From NCBI RefSeq assembly GCF_014333425.1, contig NZ_JACRYT010000008.1, forward strand, positions 62,001 through 126,000: DNA of 64,000 bases, written 5' to 3'. Numbering within the stretch: the stretch's first letter is position 1; the number at the start of each line of letters is the position of its first letter. The DNA comes from Zhenpiania hominis. Its GTDB lineage: Bacteria; Bacillota; Clostridia; Peptostreptococcales; Anaerovoracaceae. Positions 1 through 7,979 of this stretch are shown piece by piece. A program made the translations under genes and the position numbers. The notes under the pieces are model-generated. The model made no database searches and was not told the DNA's origin. It worked only from the letters and a program-made list of their open reading frames with translations.

Positions 1-395
1 ACCGTGTCGGAAGCATCCGCCATCAGCTGCATGCCGTTATGAAAAAAATCGGTTGTCAGTTCCTGATCGTCTTGAGTAAAATAAATTCGTTTGGGAAGTC
101 CCGTGGTTCCGCTGGTCTGCATGGTAACGATCCGGCTGATCTCGCTCTGACTGACACAGACCATCTCCAGGCCGCAGGCGCAAACATCCTCCGGCGACGT
201 AAAGGGAAGCTGACGAAAATCTTCCCAGGTATCCACCTTCATCCCCTGATACAGTTCCGCGTAAAAGGGACTCTGGCTCACCGCCCATTGAAAGGTCTCC
301 CGGATTCTGGAAAGCTGCCAGTCTTCCAACGACTCCCGTGTCAGTTTTTTCACTCCCAGCTTCCGGCAGGTCCAGAGATCCAGATAGGGCTTCAT
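1..395 (-). CDS. AMP-dependent CoA ligase, phenylacetate-CoA ligase-like (partial, DVU_1553-like)
   Basis: N-terminal about 131 residues of an adenylate-forming ligase; the rest lies left of the window. Reading leftward from the ATG at 395 gives MKPYLDLWTCRKLGV, then a segment ending in TMQTSGTTGLPKRIYFTQDD. That segment carries the SGTTGLPK phosphate-binding loop of acyl/aryl-CoA ligases, and the early SPFYAELY pattern is typical of PaaK-type enzymes. The start overlaps the stop of the upstream C_GCAxxG gene in an ATGA arrangement, so translation is probably coupled. The family activates a carboxylic acid to acyl-AMP and then to the CoA thioester; the substrate cannot be read. Next to the C_GCAxxG protein and methyltransferase it matches the order of the Desulfovibrio DVU_1553-1556 neighbourhood as I remember it. 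Confidence 0.82.
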   Translation of the reverse strand, partial: MKPYLDLWTCRKLGVKKLTRESLEDWQLSRIRETFQWAVSQSPFYAELYQGMKVDTWEDFRQLPFTSPEDVCACGLEMVCVSQSEISRIVTMQTSGTTGLPKRIYFTQDDQELTTDFFHNGMQLMADASDT

Positions 396-766
396 TCGTC
401 CCACTCCAAGAGCTCGGCAATCTTCTGAAAGGTCGCTTCCAGCATCATCGGGCATTTTTCCACTTTGTTCAGAGGGTTTCCATCCATCAGATCCACGCAG
501 TCCGTATATTCGAAGGCATCCTCGAACCACTCGGTCAGCTCCTCCACATTATTCATGCTGGCTTCTTTCGGATCCGCCAGGTACAAAAGACAGATTCCCG
601 CCGACAGAATGCCGCAGATCCGGCCTGACCACATACCGTCGCACAGCCCCGCCATGGCCGCCACCAGATCTTCATTTTCTTTCCCCAGCCGCCGCAGCCC
701 CATTTCCATAATCATCTGGCTGCAACAGTATCCTTTCAACTTTAAATCCAGAATTTCCTCATTCAT
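392..766 (-). CDS. C_GCAxxG_C_C family redox protein (DVU_1555-like)
   Basis: 124-residue protein starting MNEEILDLKLKGYCCSQ. The ATG at 766 is preceded by GGAGG at good spacing, which favours it over the longer reading frame. Cysteines follow the C_GCAxxG_C_C pattern: CCSQ near residue 15, then GLCDGMWSGRICGILSAG in the middle and further single cysteines toward the end. Family members are small and thought to carry redox-active cysteines or a metal site, but their biochemical role is not settled. It lies 17 bp downstream of the methyltransferase and overlaps the following ligase by 4 bp, so the three form one leftward transcription unit. Confidence 0.8.
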   Translation of the reverse strand: MNEEILDLKLKGYCCSQMIMEMGLRRLGKENEDLVAAMAGLCDGMWSGRICGILSAGICLLYLADPKEASMNNVEELTEWFEDAFEYTDCVDLMDGNPLNKVEKCPMMLEATFQKIAELLEWDE

Positions 767-783
767 ATTCCTGTCCTCCCGGT

Positions 784-1491
784 TTATTTCTCTGGCTTCT
801 CCGCCACCAGCATAAAATAGCCGATTCCTTTTTTCCCTTTGGCGCAAGTCACGCAGTTGTCCAGAGAGCCCTCCCGCAAAATGGTTTCCGCCACATAGGT
901 ATCCAGATCCGCGCTGCGGTCTTCAAAGGCCACAATCTTGTATCCCACCTCTTCCATGTATCGGAGCATAGGCTCTTTGATAAATGCTCCCTCAAAACGA
1001 AAATCCACAAAGCGCATCTGTCCTTCCCCGCAATTCTCCTCTTTATGCGGAATTTTCGCCTGCCGTTCCGCCTCAATTTGAATCGCCTTTACCTGACGCG
1101 GATCCGGATTTTTTAGATACAGATCGCTGATAAACAGCTTGCCTCCTTTTTTCAAAACGCAAAAGGCTTCGTGCAGCGCCTCGTCCGGCAAATTAATCAG
1201 GGAAAGCGTGCATTCCATCATGACGCAGTCAAAGGAAAAGGAAGAAAAATCTTCAAGGAATTCCCCGTCTCCCATACGCAGGTCCAGGTTTTTGTTCCGC
1301 TCTTTTCCTTCTTGAATTTTAGACAAGTTCATGTCAATGCCGGTTACTTTATACCCATATTTGTCCTGAAGATGCTCCGCGCAGGTCCCGTCTCCGCAGC
1401 CCACATCCAGAACAGCCGCTCCTTTTTTCAACGCGCAGATCTCCATCGCTTTTTCGGTAATATCAAATTTTCCTGGTCTTATTAACGCCAT
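784..1491 (-). CDS. Class I SAM-dependent methyltransferase (DVU_1556-like)
   Basis: 235 residues beginning MALIRPGKFDITEKAM. The SAM-binding motif I VLDVGCGDGT is at about 27-36, an acidic GIDMNLS strand end follows near 57, and a motif IV-like region CVMMECTLSLINLPDEAL comes later. The C-terminus carries NCVTCAKGKKGIGYF, a CxxC that suggests a redox or metal role besides methyl transfer. I chose the ATG at 1491 because an AAGGA lies about 10 bp upstream and because a -10-like TATAAT (1532-1537) sits too close to the upstream GTG/ATG codons at 1518 and 1515. First gene of a leftward unit that also holds the C_GCAxxG protein and CoA ligase, divergent from the molybdenum hydroxylase. The methyl acceptor is unknown. 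Confidence 0.78.
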   Translation of the reverse strand: MALIRPGKFDITEKAMEICALKKGAAVLDVGCGDGTCAEHLQDKYGYKVTGIDMNLSKIQEGKERNKNLDLRMGDGEFLEDFSSFSFDCVMMECTLSLINLPDEALHEAFCVLKKGGKLFISDLYLKNPDPRQVKAIQIEAERQAKIPHKEENCGEGQMRFVDFRFEGAFIKEPMLRYMEEVGYKIVAFEDRSADLDTYVAETILREGSLDNCVTCAKGKKGIGYFMLVAEKPEK

Positions 1492-1531
1492 TTTCGAATC
1501 GTTCCTTTCTTTCATCACTTTTTCTTATTCT

Positions 1532-1560
1532 ATTATAAAATGAAGATCCCGACAAGGAGA
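1532..1560 (-). promoter_or_regulatory. Possible promoter of the methyltransferase-C_GCAxxG-ligase unit
   Basis: On the minus strand a perfect TATAAT occupies 1537-1532. No good -35 box is seen: TCTCCT at 17-bp spacing or TTGTCG at 12-bp spacing. The position supports the start at 1491, since upstream start codons would be almost leaderless. Weak call. Confidence 0.4.
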
Positions 1561-1685
1561 AGTTCGCAAAGGCGAGTTTTTGGAAAGAAACGGCACTTTT
1601 TCAAAAAAATTTGACAATTCAAAATATCGGCCAGTTTGTACTATGAAAAACCGCAAACTTGTACAAAAATCGCCTGTCCCATTCG

Positions 1686-1715
1686 TTGACATCCCCTCTC
1701 CCAAACTGCTACAAT
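1686..1715 (+). promoter_or_regulatory. Promoter of the molybdenum hydroxylase operon
   Basis: TTGACA (1686-1691), 18-bp spacer, TACAAT (1710-1715) preceded by TGC, i.e. also an extended -10. Transcription would start near 1722, leaving a leader of about 264 nt before the ATG at 1986. Confidence 0.75.
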
Positions 1716-1748
1716 GAGGGCATAGTAACAATTCAATACACAATCCGA

Positions 1749-1895
1749 TTCCCGGAGTCCTAAGGCTGTCGCTATGGATCCGGGAACATTGGGTTCATGT
1801 GGAAACATATGGGCCTCCCGCGTTTGAAAAGGTTCGTGTACATATCTAAAAAAAGCAACGGTTCCGCATTTTGCGGGCCTTCATTTCAGGATACC
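1749..1895 (+). ncRNA. Structured leader RNA, candidate riboswitch (molybdenum-cofactor type is the best guess)
   Basis: Perfect 8-bp stem TTCCCGGA (1749-1756) / TCCGGGAA (1779-1786). Within it are CCTAAG (1759-1764) and TATGG (1773-1777), the two strands of the canonical 11-nt tetraloop receptor. The next hairpin, CATGTG/CATATG, is capped by a GAAA tetraloop (1802-1805), the natural partner of that receptor, and is followed by GGGCCTCCCG. The 5' CCGG-TCCT-AAGGC run can also pair with GCCTT-AGGA-CCGG around 1878-1896 as a closing helix. A docked tetraloop/receptor ahead of an attenuator is the mark of a riboswitch. Its place before a molybdopterin enzyme makes the Moco/Tuco class likely, but I could not verify the class consensus from memory. 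Confidence 0.55.
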
Positions 1896-1900
1896 GGCAG

Positions 1901-1936
1901 GGCCTTTTCCATACGCATGAAAGGGCCTTTGTTATT
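1901..1936 (+). terminator. Attenuator hairpin in the molybdenum hydroxylase leader
   Basis: GGCCTTTTC (1901-1909) pairs with GAAAGGGCC (1919-1927, one U-G pair) across a 9-nt loop, followed by TTTGTTATT. It lies directly after the putative aptamer and 50 bp before the start codon, so it is a plausible expression platform. Confidence 0.6.
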
Positions 1937-1985
1937 GGATGTGAAACGTTAAAGGAAGTTCAATTTTTACTGGAGGCAAATTATT

Positions 1986-4901
1986 ATGAAATTGAGGAAA
2001 ATGACGTTAAACATCAATGGAGCGGATCGCATGTTTATCTGCGATCCGGAAAAGGATACGCTGGCATCTGTAATTCGACGGCTGGGCCTGACCGGCACAA
2101 AAGTAGGCTGCGGTACCGGAGTATGCGGTTCCTGTACGGTTATGCTGAACGGAAAGCTGGTTCGCTCCTGCACGAAAAAAATCGGAAAAATCGAGGAATA
2201 CAGCGAAGTTCTGACCATCGAAGGAATTGGCGCTCCCAGATATCTGCACCCCATCCAGGTAGCGTTCATGCACGCCGGCGCGGTTCAGTGCGGCTTTTGC
2301 ACGCCGGGTTTTATCGTTTCCACTTATGCCCTGCTGCGGGAAAATCCAAGTCCGACCAGAGAAGAGGTCCGCGACTGGTTCCAGAAAAACCGCAACATCT
2401 GCCGCTGTACCGGCTACAAGCAGATCGTAGACGCGGTTATGAACGCCGCCAAAGTAATGCGCAGCGATTGTGCTCTGGAAGATATTATGGTAAAACTTCC
2501 GGAAGACAAAGAGTACTACGGAAAACCACTGGTTCGCCCGGCGGCTCTCGCCAAGGTCTGCGGACTTGCGGACTACGGCGACGACATTGAACTGAAAATG
2601 CCGGAAAATACCCTTCACGCGGTGCTGGTACAGCCGAAGGTGGCTTTTCACGCCAAGTTAAAGGCCATTCATAAAGAAGAAGCGGAAAAGATGCCCGGTG
2701 TGTACAAAGTCGTGACTGCCGCGGACATCAAGGGACCAAACCGCCTGGGATTCATGCAGTTTACGCCGAGAACTCTGGCCAGCGGCCAATCTCACCCCAT
2801 CCTTGTGGAGGACAAAATTTTCAACTATGGAGATGTTGTAGCCCTGGTAGTCGCCGATACCAAGGCTCACGCCCAGGAAGCGGCGAAAAAAGTCACCATC
2901 GACTGGGAGCAGCTGCCGGAATATCGCACCTATCTGGAGGCAGCTATGCCGGACGCTCAGAGAATCCATGAAGATCACCCCAATGTGTGGTCCGAGCAGC
3001 CCAATGTAAAGGGAGCGGGCCACGATACGCCGCAGCTTATCGACGAGGCGCCTTATGTGGTGGAAGGCTCTTTTTATTCTTCCAGAGAGCCCCATATGCC
3101 CATTGAGGGCGACACGGTTCAGGCTTACTGGGGCGACGACGGTCTGCTGACCGTCCACTGTAAAGCAATGCAGATCTACTCCAATATTGGGGACATTGCC
3201 GAAGCCACCGGACTTCCCGCGGAAAAAATCCGTGTTGTAGAGAACCCCACCGGCGCGACCTTTGGCTGGGGAATCGCGGCGGCTACTTACGCCATGGCAG
3301 CCATCGCCTGTCTGGCCTGCGACGATATGCCGGTAGCCCTTTCCATCACCTATCCCGAGTTTATGGCCCTGTCCGGGAAACGCGCTCCCGCCTACACCAA
3401 CGGCAGACTGGCCTGTGATGAAAATGGAAAAATCATCGGCGCGGAATGGGACTGCGGCATGGATCACGGCTCCTACAATGAGCTGGGAGACGATCTGATT
3501 ACAAGACCGGCTAAGTTTATGTTTTTCCCGTACAATATTCCTAACTGTCTGGGTCTGACCCGGGTTGCCTGCACCAACCACAATTACGGCACTGCTTACC
3601 GCGGCTATGGTTCTCCTCAGGCTTACACTGCTTCGGAAGCTCTGATGGATATGATGGCCAAGAAAATCGGTATGGATCCCTTTGAGCTGCGCTATAAGAA
3701 CATCGCCCGGCCGGGAGACACTAATATCAACCAGTATCCGTTCCGGGAATATCCGATGGAAAAGATGATGGATTTGATGCGGCCCATCTATGAGGAAGTC
3801 AAAGAACGAGCAGCGAAAGAATCCACGCCGGAAAAAAAGCGTGGCGTAGGAATCGCCTGGGGCGGCTATAATGTGACAGAAGGAATCTTCGACCAGTGTA
3901 CGGTAGCCCTGGAGCTGCTGCCAAACGGCAAATTCGCCAAGTATGATACCTGGCAGGATCAAGGGCAGGGCGGCGATGTCGGCGCGCTGGTAACGACGCT
4001 GGAAGCCTTAAAGCCTCTGGGTGTTACGCCGGACGACATCGTCCTCATTCAGAACGACTCCAAATACTGTCCGGACTCCGGAGCCACCGCTTCCTCCAGA
4101 CAGCATTACATGAACAGCAAAGCCGTTGTCATGGCGGCTGACGAGCTGATGAACGCTATGCGAAAACCGGACGGCACCTATCGGACCTATGAGGAAATGG
4201 TAGCGGAAGGAATTCCTACTAAATATGAAACACAATACAACAACCCGGAGGATATGACCCTCAAATATCTGGATCCCAATACCGGCGTCGGCAATCCGAC
4301 TCCCGCTTTCACCTACGCTCTGCATATGGCGGAAGTAGAAGTGGATACCAAAACCGGAAAAGCAACCTGCATCGGTTATTGGTGTGTGGATGACGTCGGC
4401 GTAATCGGCAATATCGCCGCGGTAGACGGCCAGGCCTACGGCGGACTTTCCCACTGTATCGGCTTTGCTCTGACGGAAAACTATGAGGATGTCAAGAAGC
4501 ATAATAACATTGCCGGAGCGGGAATTCCGACCATCAAGGATATTCCGGACAATTTCAATCTGATTCACCACTGCACGCCGAGAAATACGAATCCATTCGG
4601 ATCTTCGGGCGCTTCGGAAGCCTTCCAGTCCGCGGGACATATGGCGGTTATCAACGCCATCGACAATGCCTGCGGCGTGAGAATCTACGAGCTTCCGGCC
4701 TATCCGGAAAAGATCAAGGAGGGTCTCGACAAACTGGCAAGAGGCGAGGAAATCCTGCCTCCGAAGAAATACTTCCTGGGCTCTGATTTCTATGAAGAAA
4801 TGGAGTATATTAAAAACAATCCGATGACCGACCTGTTTGAGGATATGTTCCCGGAAGATAAAAAGGAAAGCTACCAGCCGATTACGGATATTCCGGACTG
4901 A
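1986..4901 (+). CDS. Molybdopterin-dependent aldehyde oxidoreductase (xanthine oxidase family, MOP-like, DVU_1559-like)
   Basis: 971 residues in a single chain. The plant-ferredoxin-type [2Fe-2S] domain has Cys42, Cys47, Cys50 and Cys62. The second helical [2Fe-2S] domain has Cys102, Cys105, Cys139 and Cys141 (QCGFCTPG and ICRCTGY). The rest is the molybdopterin-binding region, ending with a GASEA motif whose Glu at about 878 matches the catalytic glutamate of Desulfovibrio gigas MOP (907 residues). There is no FAD domain, as in MOP and unlike xanthine dehydrogenase. The enzyme should hydroxylate an aldehyde or N-heterocycle and pass electrons to a separate acceptor, perhaps the Fe-S protein encoded next. 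TGGAGG stands 10 bp before the ATG. Expression is likely set by the attenuated leader at 1722-1985. Confidence 0.9.
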   Translation: MKLRKMTLNINGADRMFICDPEKDTLASVIRRLGLTGTKVGCGTGVCGSCTVMLNGKLVRSCTKKIGKIEEYSEVLTIEGIGAPRYLHPIQVAFMHAGAVQCGFCTPGFIVSTYALLRENPSPTREEVRDWFQKNRNICRCTGYKQIVDAVMNAAKVMRSDCALEDIMVKLPEDKEYYGKPLVRPAALAKVCGLADYGDDIELKMPENTLHAVLVQPKVAFHAKLKAIHKEEAEKMPGVYKVVTAADIKGPNRLGFMQFTPRTLASGQSHPILVEDKIFNYGDVVALVVADTKAHAQEAAKKVTIDWEQLPEYRTYLEAAMPDAQRIHEDHPNVWSEQPNVKGAGHDTPQLIDEAPYVVEGSFYSSREPHMPIEGDTVQAYWGDDGLLTVHCKAMQIYSNIGDIAEATGLPAEKIRVVENPTGATFGWGIAAATYAMAAIACLACDDMPVALSITYPEFMALSGKRAPAYTNGRLACDENGKIIGAEWDCGMDHGSYNELGDDLITRPAKFMFFPYNIPNCLGLTRVACTNHNYGTAYRGYGSPQAYTASEALMDMMAKKIGMDPFELRYKNIARPGDTNINQYPFREYPMEKMMDLMRPIYEEVKERAAKESTPEKKRGVGIAWGGYNVTEGIFDQCTVALELLPNGKFAKYDTWQDQGQGGDVGALVTTLEALKPLGVTPDDIVLIQNDSKYCPDSGATASSRQHYMNSKAVVMAADELMNAMRKPDGTYRTYEEMVAEGIPTKYETQYNNPEDMTLKYLDPNTGVGNPTPAFTYALHMAEVEVDTKTGKATCIGYWCVDDVGVIGNIAAVDGQAYGGLSHCIGFALTENYEDVKKHNNIAGAGIPTIKDIPDNFNLIHHCTPRNTNPFGSSGASEAFQSAGHMAVINAIDNACGVRIYELPAYPEKIKEGLDKLARGEEILPPKKYFLGSDFYEEMEYIKNNPMTDLFEDMFPEDKKESYQPITDIPD

Positions 4902-5002
4902 ACCAGCCCCGGGGTATGACACAGGTTGGATTTCGGATGGGTGATTACGGAATGGACGGTAAGCGCGGACACAGAAAGCGCCAACTTTTTTCTATGTAAT
5001 CA

Positions 5003-5124
5003 GAATGAAGTGCGTTTTTAATCCAAAAATTACCATATTTTATCAATTTTTGCTTTGCTTTATTAAAATTCCCCTATCTTTGATGCTTTTCGCGGATTTG
5101 AAGGGGCAAAGACGCACTTCATTC
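5003..5124. repeat. MITE-like element: 13-bp terminal inverted repeats around an AT-rich core
   Basis: GAATGAAGTGCGT at 5003-5015 is perfectly inverted as ACGCACTTCATTC at 5112-5124. The 96-bp interior is AT-rich and non-coding. No target-site duplication is visible. It could be a miniature inverted-repeat element or a long-range RNA stem. Confidence 0.4.
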
Positions 5125-5138
5125 CGGACTTGTCCTAA

Positions 5139-5191
5139 TTTGTTCGCGCGGCGCGCTTTTCATTTCGATTTTGGATTGATTTGTTCGCGCG
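5139..5191 (+). repeat. 12-bp direct repeat TTTGTTCGCGCG
   Basis: Identical TTTGTTCGCGCG at 5139-5150 and 5180-5191, 41 bp apart, in the GC-rich part of the gap. Function unknown; the pair could be a binding site or a repeat remnant. Confidence 0.4.
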
Positions 5192-5247
5192 CCTGCGCCT
5201 TGGGCTGCAGACCGCCCAAGAAGCATTGTAACAGAAAGATAATCGAT

Positions 5248-7554
5248 ATGATGAACGAATACCTTGAAAACTTTGAACACTGTTTGCAAAGGGAAATCCC
5301 TTTTTGTACGGGAGCATGTCCCTTCGACATGGAAGTCCTGAACTTCATGGAGAAAGCGTCCCGCGGTTCTATGAAAGCCGCTTTTGGCGTTTACCGGAAC
5401 GCGGTAGGCTTTCCCCATATCGCGAGGGAGTTGTGTGACACTCCCTGCAAAACAGTCTGTCCCCGAAGCGAACACGGCGGCGCGATTCAAATGGATCGCC
5501 TGGAGCAGGCTTGCATTGCTCTGACCAGAGATACCTCCGCCACCGACTATAACCTGCCACCCAAGAAAGAAAAAATTGCCATTATCGGGGCGGGAATTTC
5601 AGGCATGGCCGCCCTGCTGCGCCTGGCCACGAAAAAGTATACTGTGGAAGTCTTTGAGAAAACAGATCGCGTCGGCGGACGCCTCCGGAAAAGCATGGAC
5701 CCGTCGATTTTTGAAACAGATTTTGACGAACAGCTTTCCCATCTGGAATATGCTCTTCACCTGAATCACCCGATTCACTCCCTGGACGAACTGGCAGGAG
5801 GCGGATTCCAGGCAGTCTACATTGCTACAGGAAAAGACGGTGAGGATTTTGGGGTTTCCCAGCAACACGGTCCATCTGGGGATACGTTTTGTGTGGAAAG
5901 GGATGGAGTCGGTTATTTTGCCGGCGGTGAACTCATTGGAGACACTCCCCTTTATGCCCTGGCGGGAGGACTGCGAATCGGCACTGTCATTGACAACTAT
6001 CTGAAAACCGGAAATCTCTATTATCCGAAAAACAGCCGTCAAAGCTGCCTGAAAAAAACGATGATCACGATTTCCGACAGTCTTCCTCCTGTGGAGGCCG
6101 AAGCATCCCTCTATACAAAAGAAGAAGCCGCCGCCGAAGCTTCCCGCTGCGTCCGCTGCCAGTGCCGCGCCTGCCGGGATCACTGCGACCTCCTGGAATT
6201 CACGGACAAATGGCCGATCCGTGTTCGGGATGAAATCATCGCCACTACGCTGGAGGGGAAAAGCGAACTGAAAGCGACTCCGGCAAAAAGACTCATGTCG
6301 ATGTGCAATCAGTGTGGTATCTGCAAAGAAACTTGTCCGGAAGAGATTGATCTGGACGGCCTCTTTCTGTCCGGCCGCCAGAAGATGCACAGTCAGGGGA
6401 AAATGCCCTGGCCCCACCATGACTTCTGGCTGCGGGACATGGAGCAGGCCAATAGTAAAGAATCCCGGCTTGTCCGCGCTCCAAAAGGCAAAGAAAAATG
6501 CTCTTACGCTCTGTTTCCCGGCTGTCAGCTGGGAGCATCCGAACCGGAGCTGGTTGTCAAGCTGTATGATTCTCTGCTCAACCAGCATCCGGACACCGCC
6601 ATGTTCCTTCAATGCTGCGGCGTTCCGCGCCTGTGGGCCGGAGATCGGGCAGGATTCGATGAAATCCTTGAACACATCCGCAAGCACTGGCGCGATCTGG
6701 GAGAACCGACGATGATTATGGGATGTATGACCTGTTTGAAGCACTTCAAAGAATATCTGCCTGAAATCGCGGTTATTTCCCTTCCCGAGCTGTTGCGTTC
6801 CTGGGATATCAGCGGCGGCTGCTGTGAGGAGGAATACGCGGTCTTTGATCCATGCTCCGCCCGCCATGAGCCGGACGCGAGACAGGCGGTCCGGGATCTG
6901 GCGGAAGATCTGGGAGTAACACTCCACTCTCTTCCGGACAACAATACCTATATGACCTGCTGCGGCTACGGCGGCCAGGGAGACATGGCCGGACCTGAAT
7001 ACGCGGAGTTTGTCGCGAAAAAACGCGTGAGGGAAAGTGAAACCCCGTATATCACCTACTGTATCAACTGCCGGGATATTTTTCTCAGACAAGGAAAAAA
7101 GACCCACCATATTCTGGAGCTGCTCTTTGGCGAAGGAGAAGGCCAAAAACAGCTCCCCACGGTGACTCAACGTCAGGAGAACCGGAGAATCCTCAAAGAG
7201 ACTCTGCTGGCGTTTTTCTGGGACGAACAGCCGGAAATCCCCCGAAAGGAATATCCAGTGACGGTAGAAATCTCCTCCGCCCTCCAGGAAAAGCTGAGCC
7301 GGGAGCGAATACTGGAAGAGCAAATTTTTCAGACGATTGATTTCTGCCAGCGCCACAACCGGACGATATTAAATGAAGAAATCGGCACCCTTTCGGGATA
7401 TTGCGTCATCGGCTATATGACCTATTGGGCGGAATATCGGGTGCTGGATGAGGCCCGGCGCCATTATGAACTGATCAACGCATATTGTCACCGAACAAAA
7501 ATAGAACTGGAGGCGGTCTGGAATGGCATCAGACAAGAAACGGATCTGCAATAA
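5248..7554 (+). CDS. NAD(P)/FAD-binding, multi-[4Fe-4S], CCG-domain oxidoreductase (GltD-HdrB-like fusion, DVU_1558-like)
   Basis: 768 residues from the ATG pair at 5248/5251. Domains in order: an N-terminal Fe-S helical domain like glutamate synthase small subunit (CTGAC, then CDTPCKTVC); a Rossmann nucleotide-binding motif AIIGAGISGMAAL near 110-123 with a shortened flavoprotein core ending GGELIGDTPLYALAGG; ferredoxin-type clusters CQCRACRDHC and CNQCGICKETC around 300-360; two cysteine-rich CCG domains like HdrB/GlpC (FPGCQLG with LQCCG, and FDPCSARH with MTCCGYGG); then a helical tail. This is an electron-transfer hub, plausibly the electron acceptor of the molybdenum enzyme. A weak GAAAG precedes the start; further in-frame codons upstream (5005) look non-coding. 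The next gene begins inside its 3' end. Confidence 0.78.
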   Translation: MMNEYLENFEHCLQREIPFCTGACPFDMEVLNFMEKASRGSMKAAFGVYRNAVGFPHIARELCDTPCKTVCPRSEHGGAIQMDRLEQACIALTRDTSATDYNLPPKKEKIAIIGAGISGMAALLRLATKKYTVEVFEKTDRVGGRLRKSMDPSIFETDFDEQLSHLEYALHLNHPIHSLDELAGGGFQAVYIATGKDGEDFGVSQQHGPSGDTFCVERDGVGYFAGGELIGDTPLYALAGGLRIGTVIDNYLKTGNLYYPKNSRQSCLKKTMITISDSLPPVEAEASLYTKEEAAAEASRCVRCQCRACRDHCDLLEFTDKWPIRVRDEIIATTLEGKSELKATPAKRLMSMCNQCGICKETCPEEIDLDGLFLSGRQKMHSQGKMPWPHHDFWLRDMEQANSKESRLVRAPKGKEKCSYALFPGCQLGASEPELVVKLYDSLLNQHPDTAMFLQCCGVPRLWAGDRAGFDEILEHIRKHWRDLGEPTMIMGCMTCLKHFKEYLPEIAVISLPELLRSWDISGGCCEEEYAVFDPCSARHEPDARQAVRDLAEDLGVTLHSLPDNNTYMTCCGYGGQGDMAGPEYAEFVAKKRVRESETPYITYCINCRDIFLRQGKKTHHILELLFGEGEGQKQLPTVTQRQENRRILKETLLAFFWDEQPEIPRKEYPVTVEISSALQEKLSRERILEEQIFQTIDFCQRHNRTILNEEIGTLSGYCVIGYMTYWAEYRVLDEARRHYELINAYCHRTKIELEAVWNGIRQETDLQ

Positions 7555-7717
7555 ATGCAAATGTGAGTTAGAAGAAATGGATACCCAGTTTACCTATCTG
7601 GATAAAAAATTCCGCCACAAGGTCCCCCGCTGCCCACAGTGCGGTCAGGTCTTTATCTCCGAGGAATTGGCAAAGGGCAAAATGGCCCAGCTGGAAAAAA
7701 CCCTGGAAGAAAAGTAG
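7523..7717 (+). CDS. Small CxxC zinc-ribbon-like redox protein (DVU_1557-like)
   Basis: 64 residues with two cysteine pairs: an N-terminal CNKCKC and, about 27 residues on, CPQCG, followed by a charged helical tail (KMAQLEKTLEEK). This arrangement suggests a zinc ribbon or rubredoxin-like metal site. It starts 32 bp inside the end of the preceding oxidoreductase gene with GGAGG 9 bp before the ATG, so it is translationally coupled and last in the rightward unit. A strong terminator follows at 7747. It matches what I recall as the DVU_1557 family of small redox proteins that travel with this molybdenum-hydroxylase neighbourhood; the function is not established. Confidence 0.72.
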   Translation: MASDKKRICNKCKCELEEMDTQFTYLDKKFRHKVPRCPQCGQVFISEELAKGKMAQLEKTLEEK

Positions 7718-7746
7718 AAAGGGCGCCTTGCCTTGTTCCCCCCCTT

Positions 7747-7797
7747 AAAAAAATGTGAACAAAAGAGTCCGATTTTCTCTCTTGTTCACATTTTTTA
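7747..7797 (+). terminator. Intrinsic terminator after the molybdenum hydroxylase operon
   Basis: AAAAAATGTGAACAA is matched by TTGTTCACATTTTTT, extended by AAGAG/CTCTT, giving about 17 paired bases with a short pyrimidine-rich loop and T-tract. The A-tract on the other side makes it usable in both directions. Confidence 0.9.
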
Positions 7798-7887
7798 TGC
7801 CCGAATCGAACGGCTTCCCCCTGTCAGCCGCCGAGCTTATCAACAAATCCATTCCTTCAAGTTTGTCGCGAAAAGCCTTCGCGCTTT

Positions 7888-7922
7888 GCAATGCAGGATA
7901 ATTGTAAGTTCTCCTGCATTGC
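7888..7922 (+). repeat. Left candidate recombination site of an invertible segment
   Basis: Perfect 11-bp arms GCAATGCAGGA (7888-7898) and TCCTGCATTGC (7912-7922) around a 13-nt centre. The core GATAATTGTAAGTT (7897-7910) recurs exactly, in the opposite orientation, at 12633-12646. Short arms plus an identical central spacer are typical of tyrosine recombinase sites. It lies just upstream of a -10-like TATAAT at 7951-7956 that lacks any recognisable -35 box, so the downstream gene seems to need a promoter brought in from elsewhere. Confidence 0.55.
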
Positions 7923-7979
7923 GGGAGTCAAAGTCTTCTAAAAAAACCAGTATAATTTAACATGACAGGAGGAGTAAAC

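Larger units (their letters stand above)
4902..5247 (+). other. Intergenic stretch between the molybdenum hydroxylase and Fe-S oxidoreductase genes
   Basis: 346 bp without a convincing gene. It holds a 13-bp inverted repeat around an AT-rich core (5003-5124) and a 12-bp direct repeat (5139-5150, 5180-5191). An open frame runs through it in phase with the next gene from 5005, but its composition is unlike coding DNA and no ribosome site supports that start. No clear promoter or terminator was found. Confidence 0.5.

Noticed and set aside
1871-2590. Open frame of 239 codons overlapping the molybdenum hydroxylase start
   Set aside because: It runs in another frame over the conserved [2Fe-2S] domain and through the leader hairpins; no ribosome site.
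4008-4922. Long antisense frame opposite the molybdenum hydroxylase 3' half
   Set aside because: Shadow of a strongly conserved coding region; no start signal or family features.
5005-5247. N-terminal extension of the Fe-S oxidoreductase
   Set aside because: The extension covers an inverted repeat and odd low-complexity DNA, resembles no domain, and has no ribosome site. The conserved domain begins right after 5248.
5599-7356. Long antisense frame (585 codons) opposite the Fe-S oxidoreductase
   Set aside because: A mirror of the real gene's codon pattern; the plus strand shows clear cofactor motifs and a ribosome-linked neighbour.
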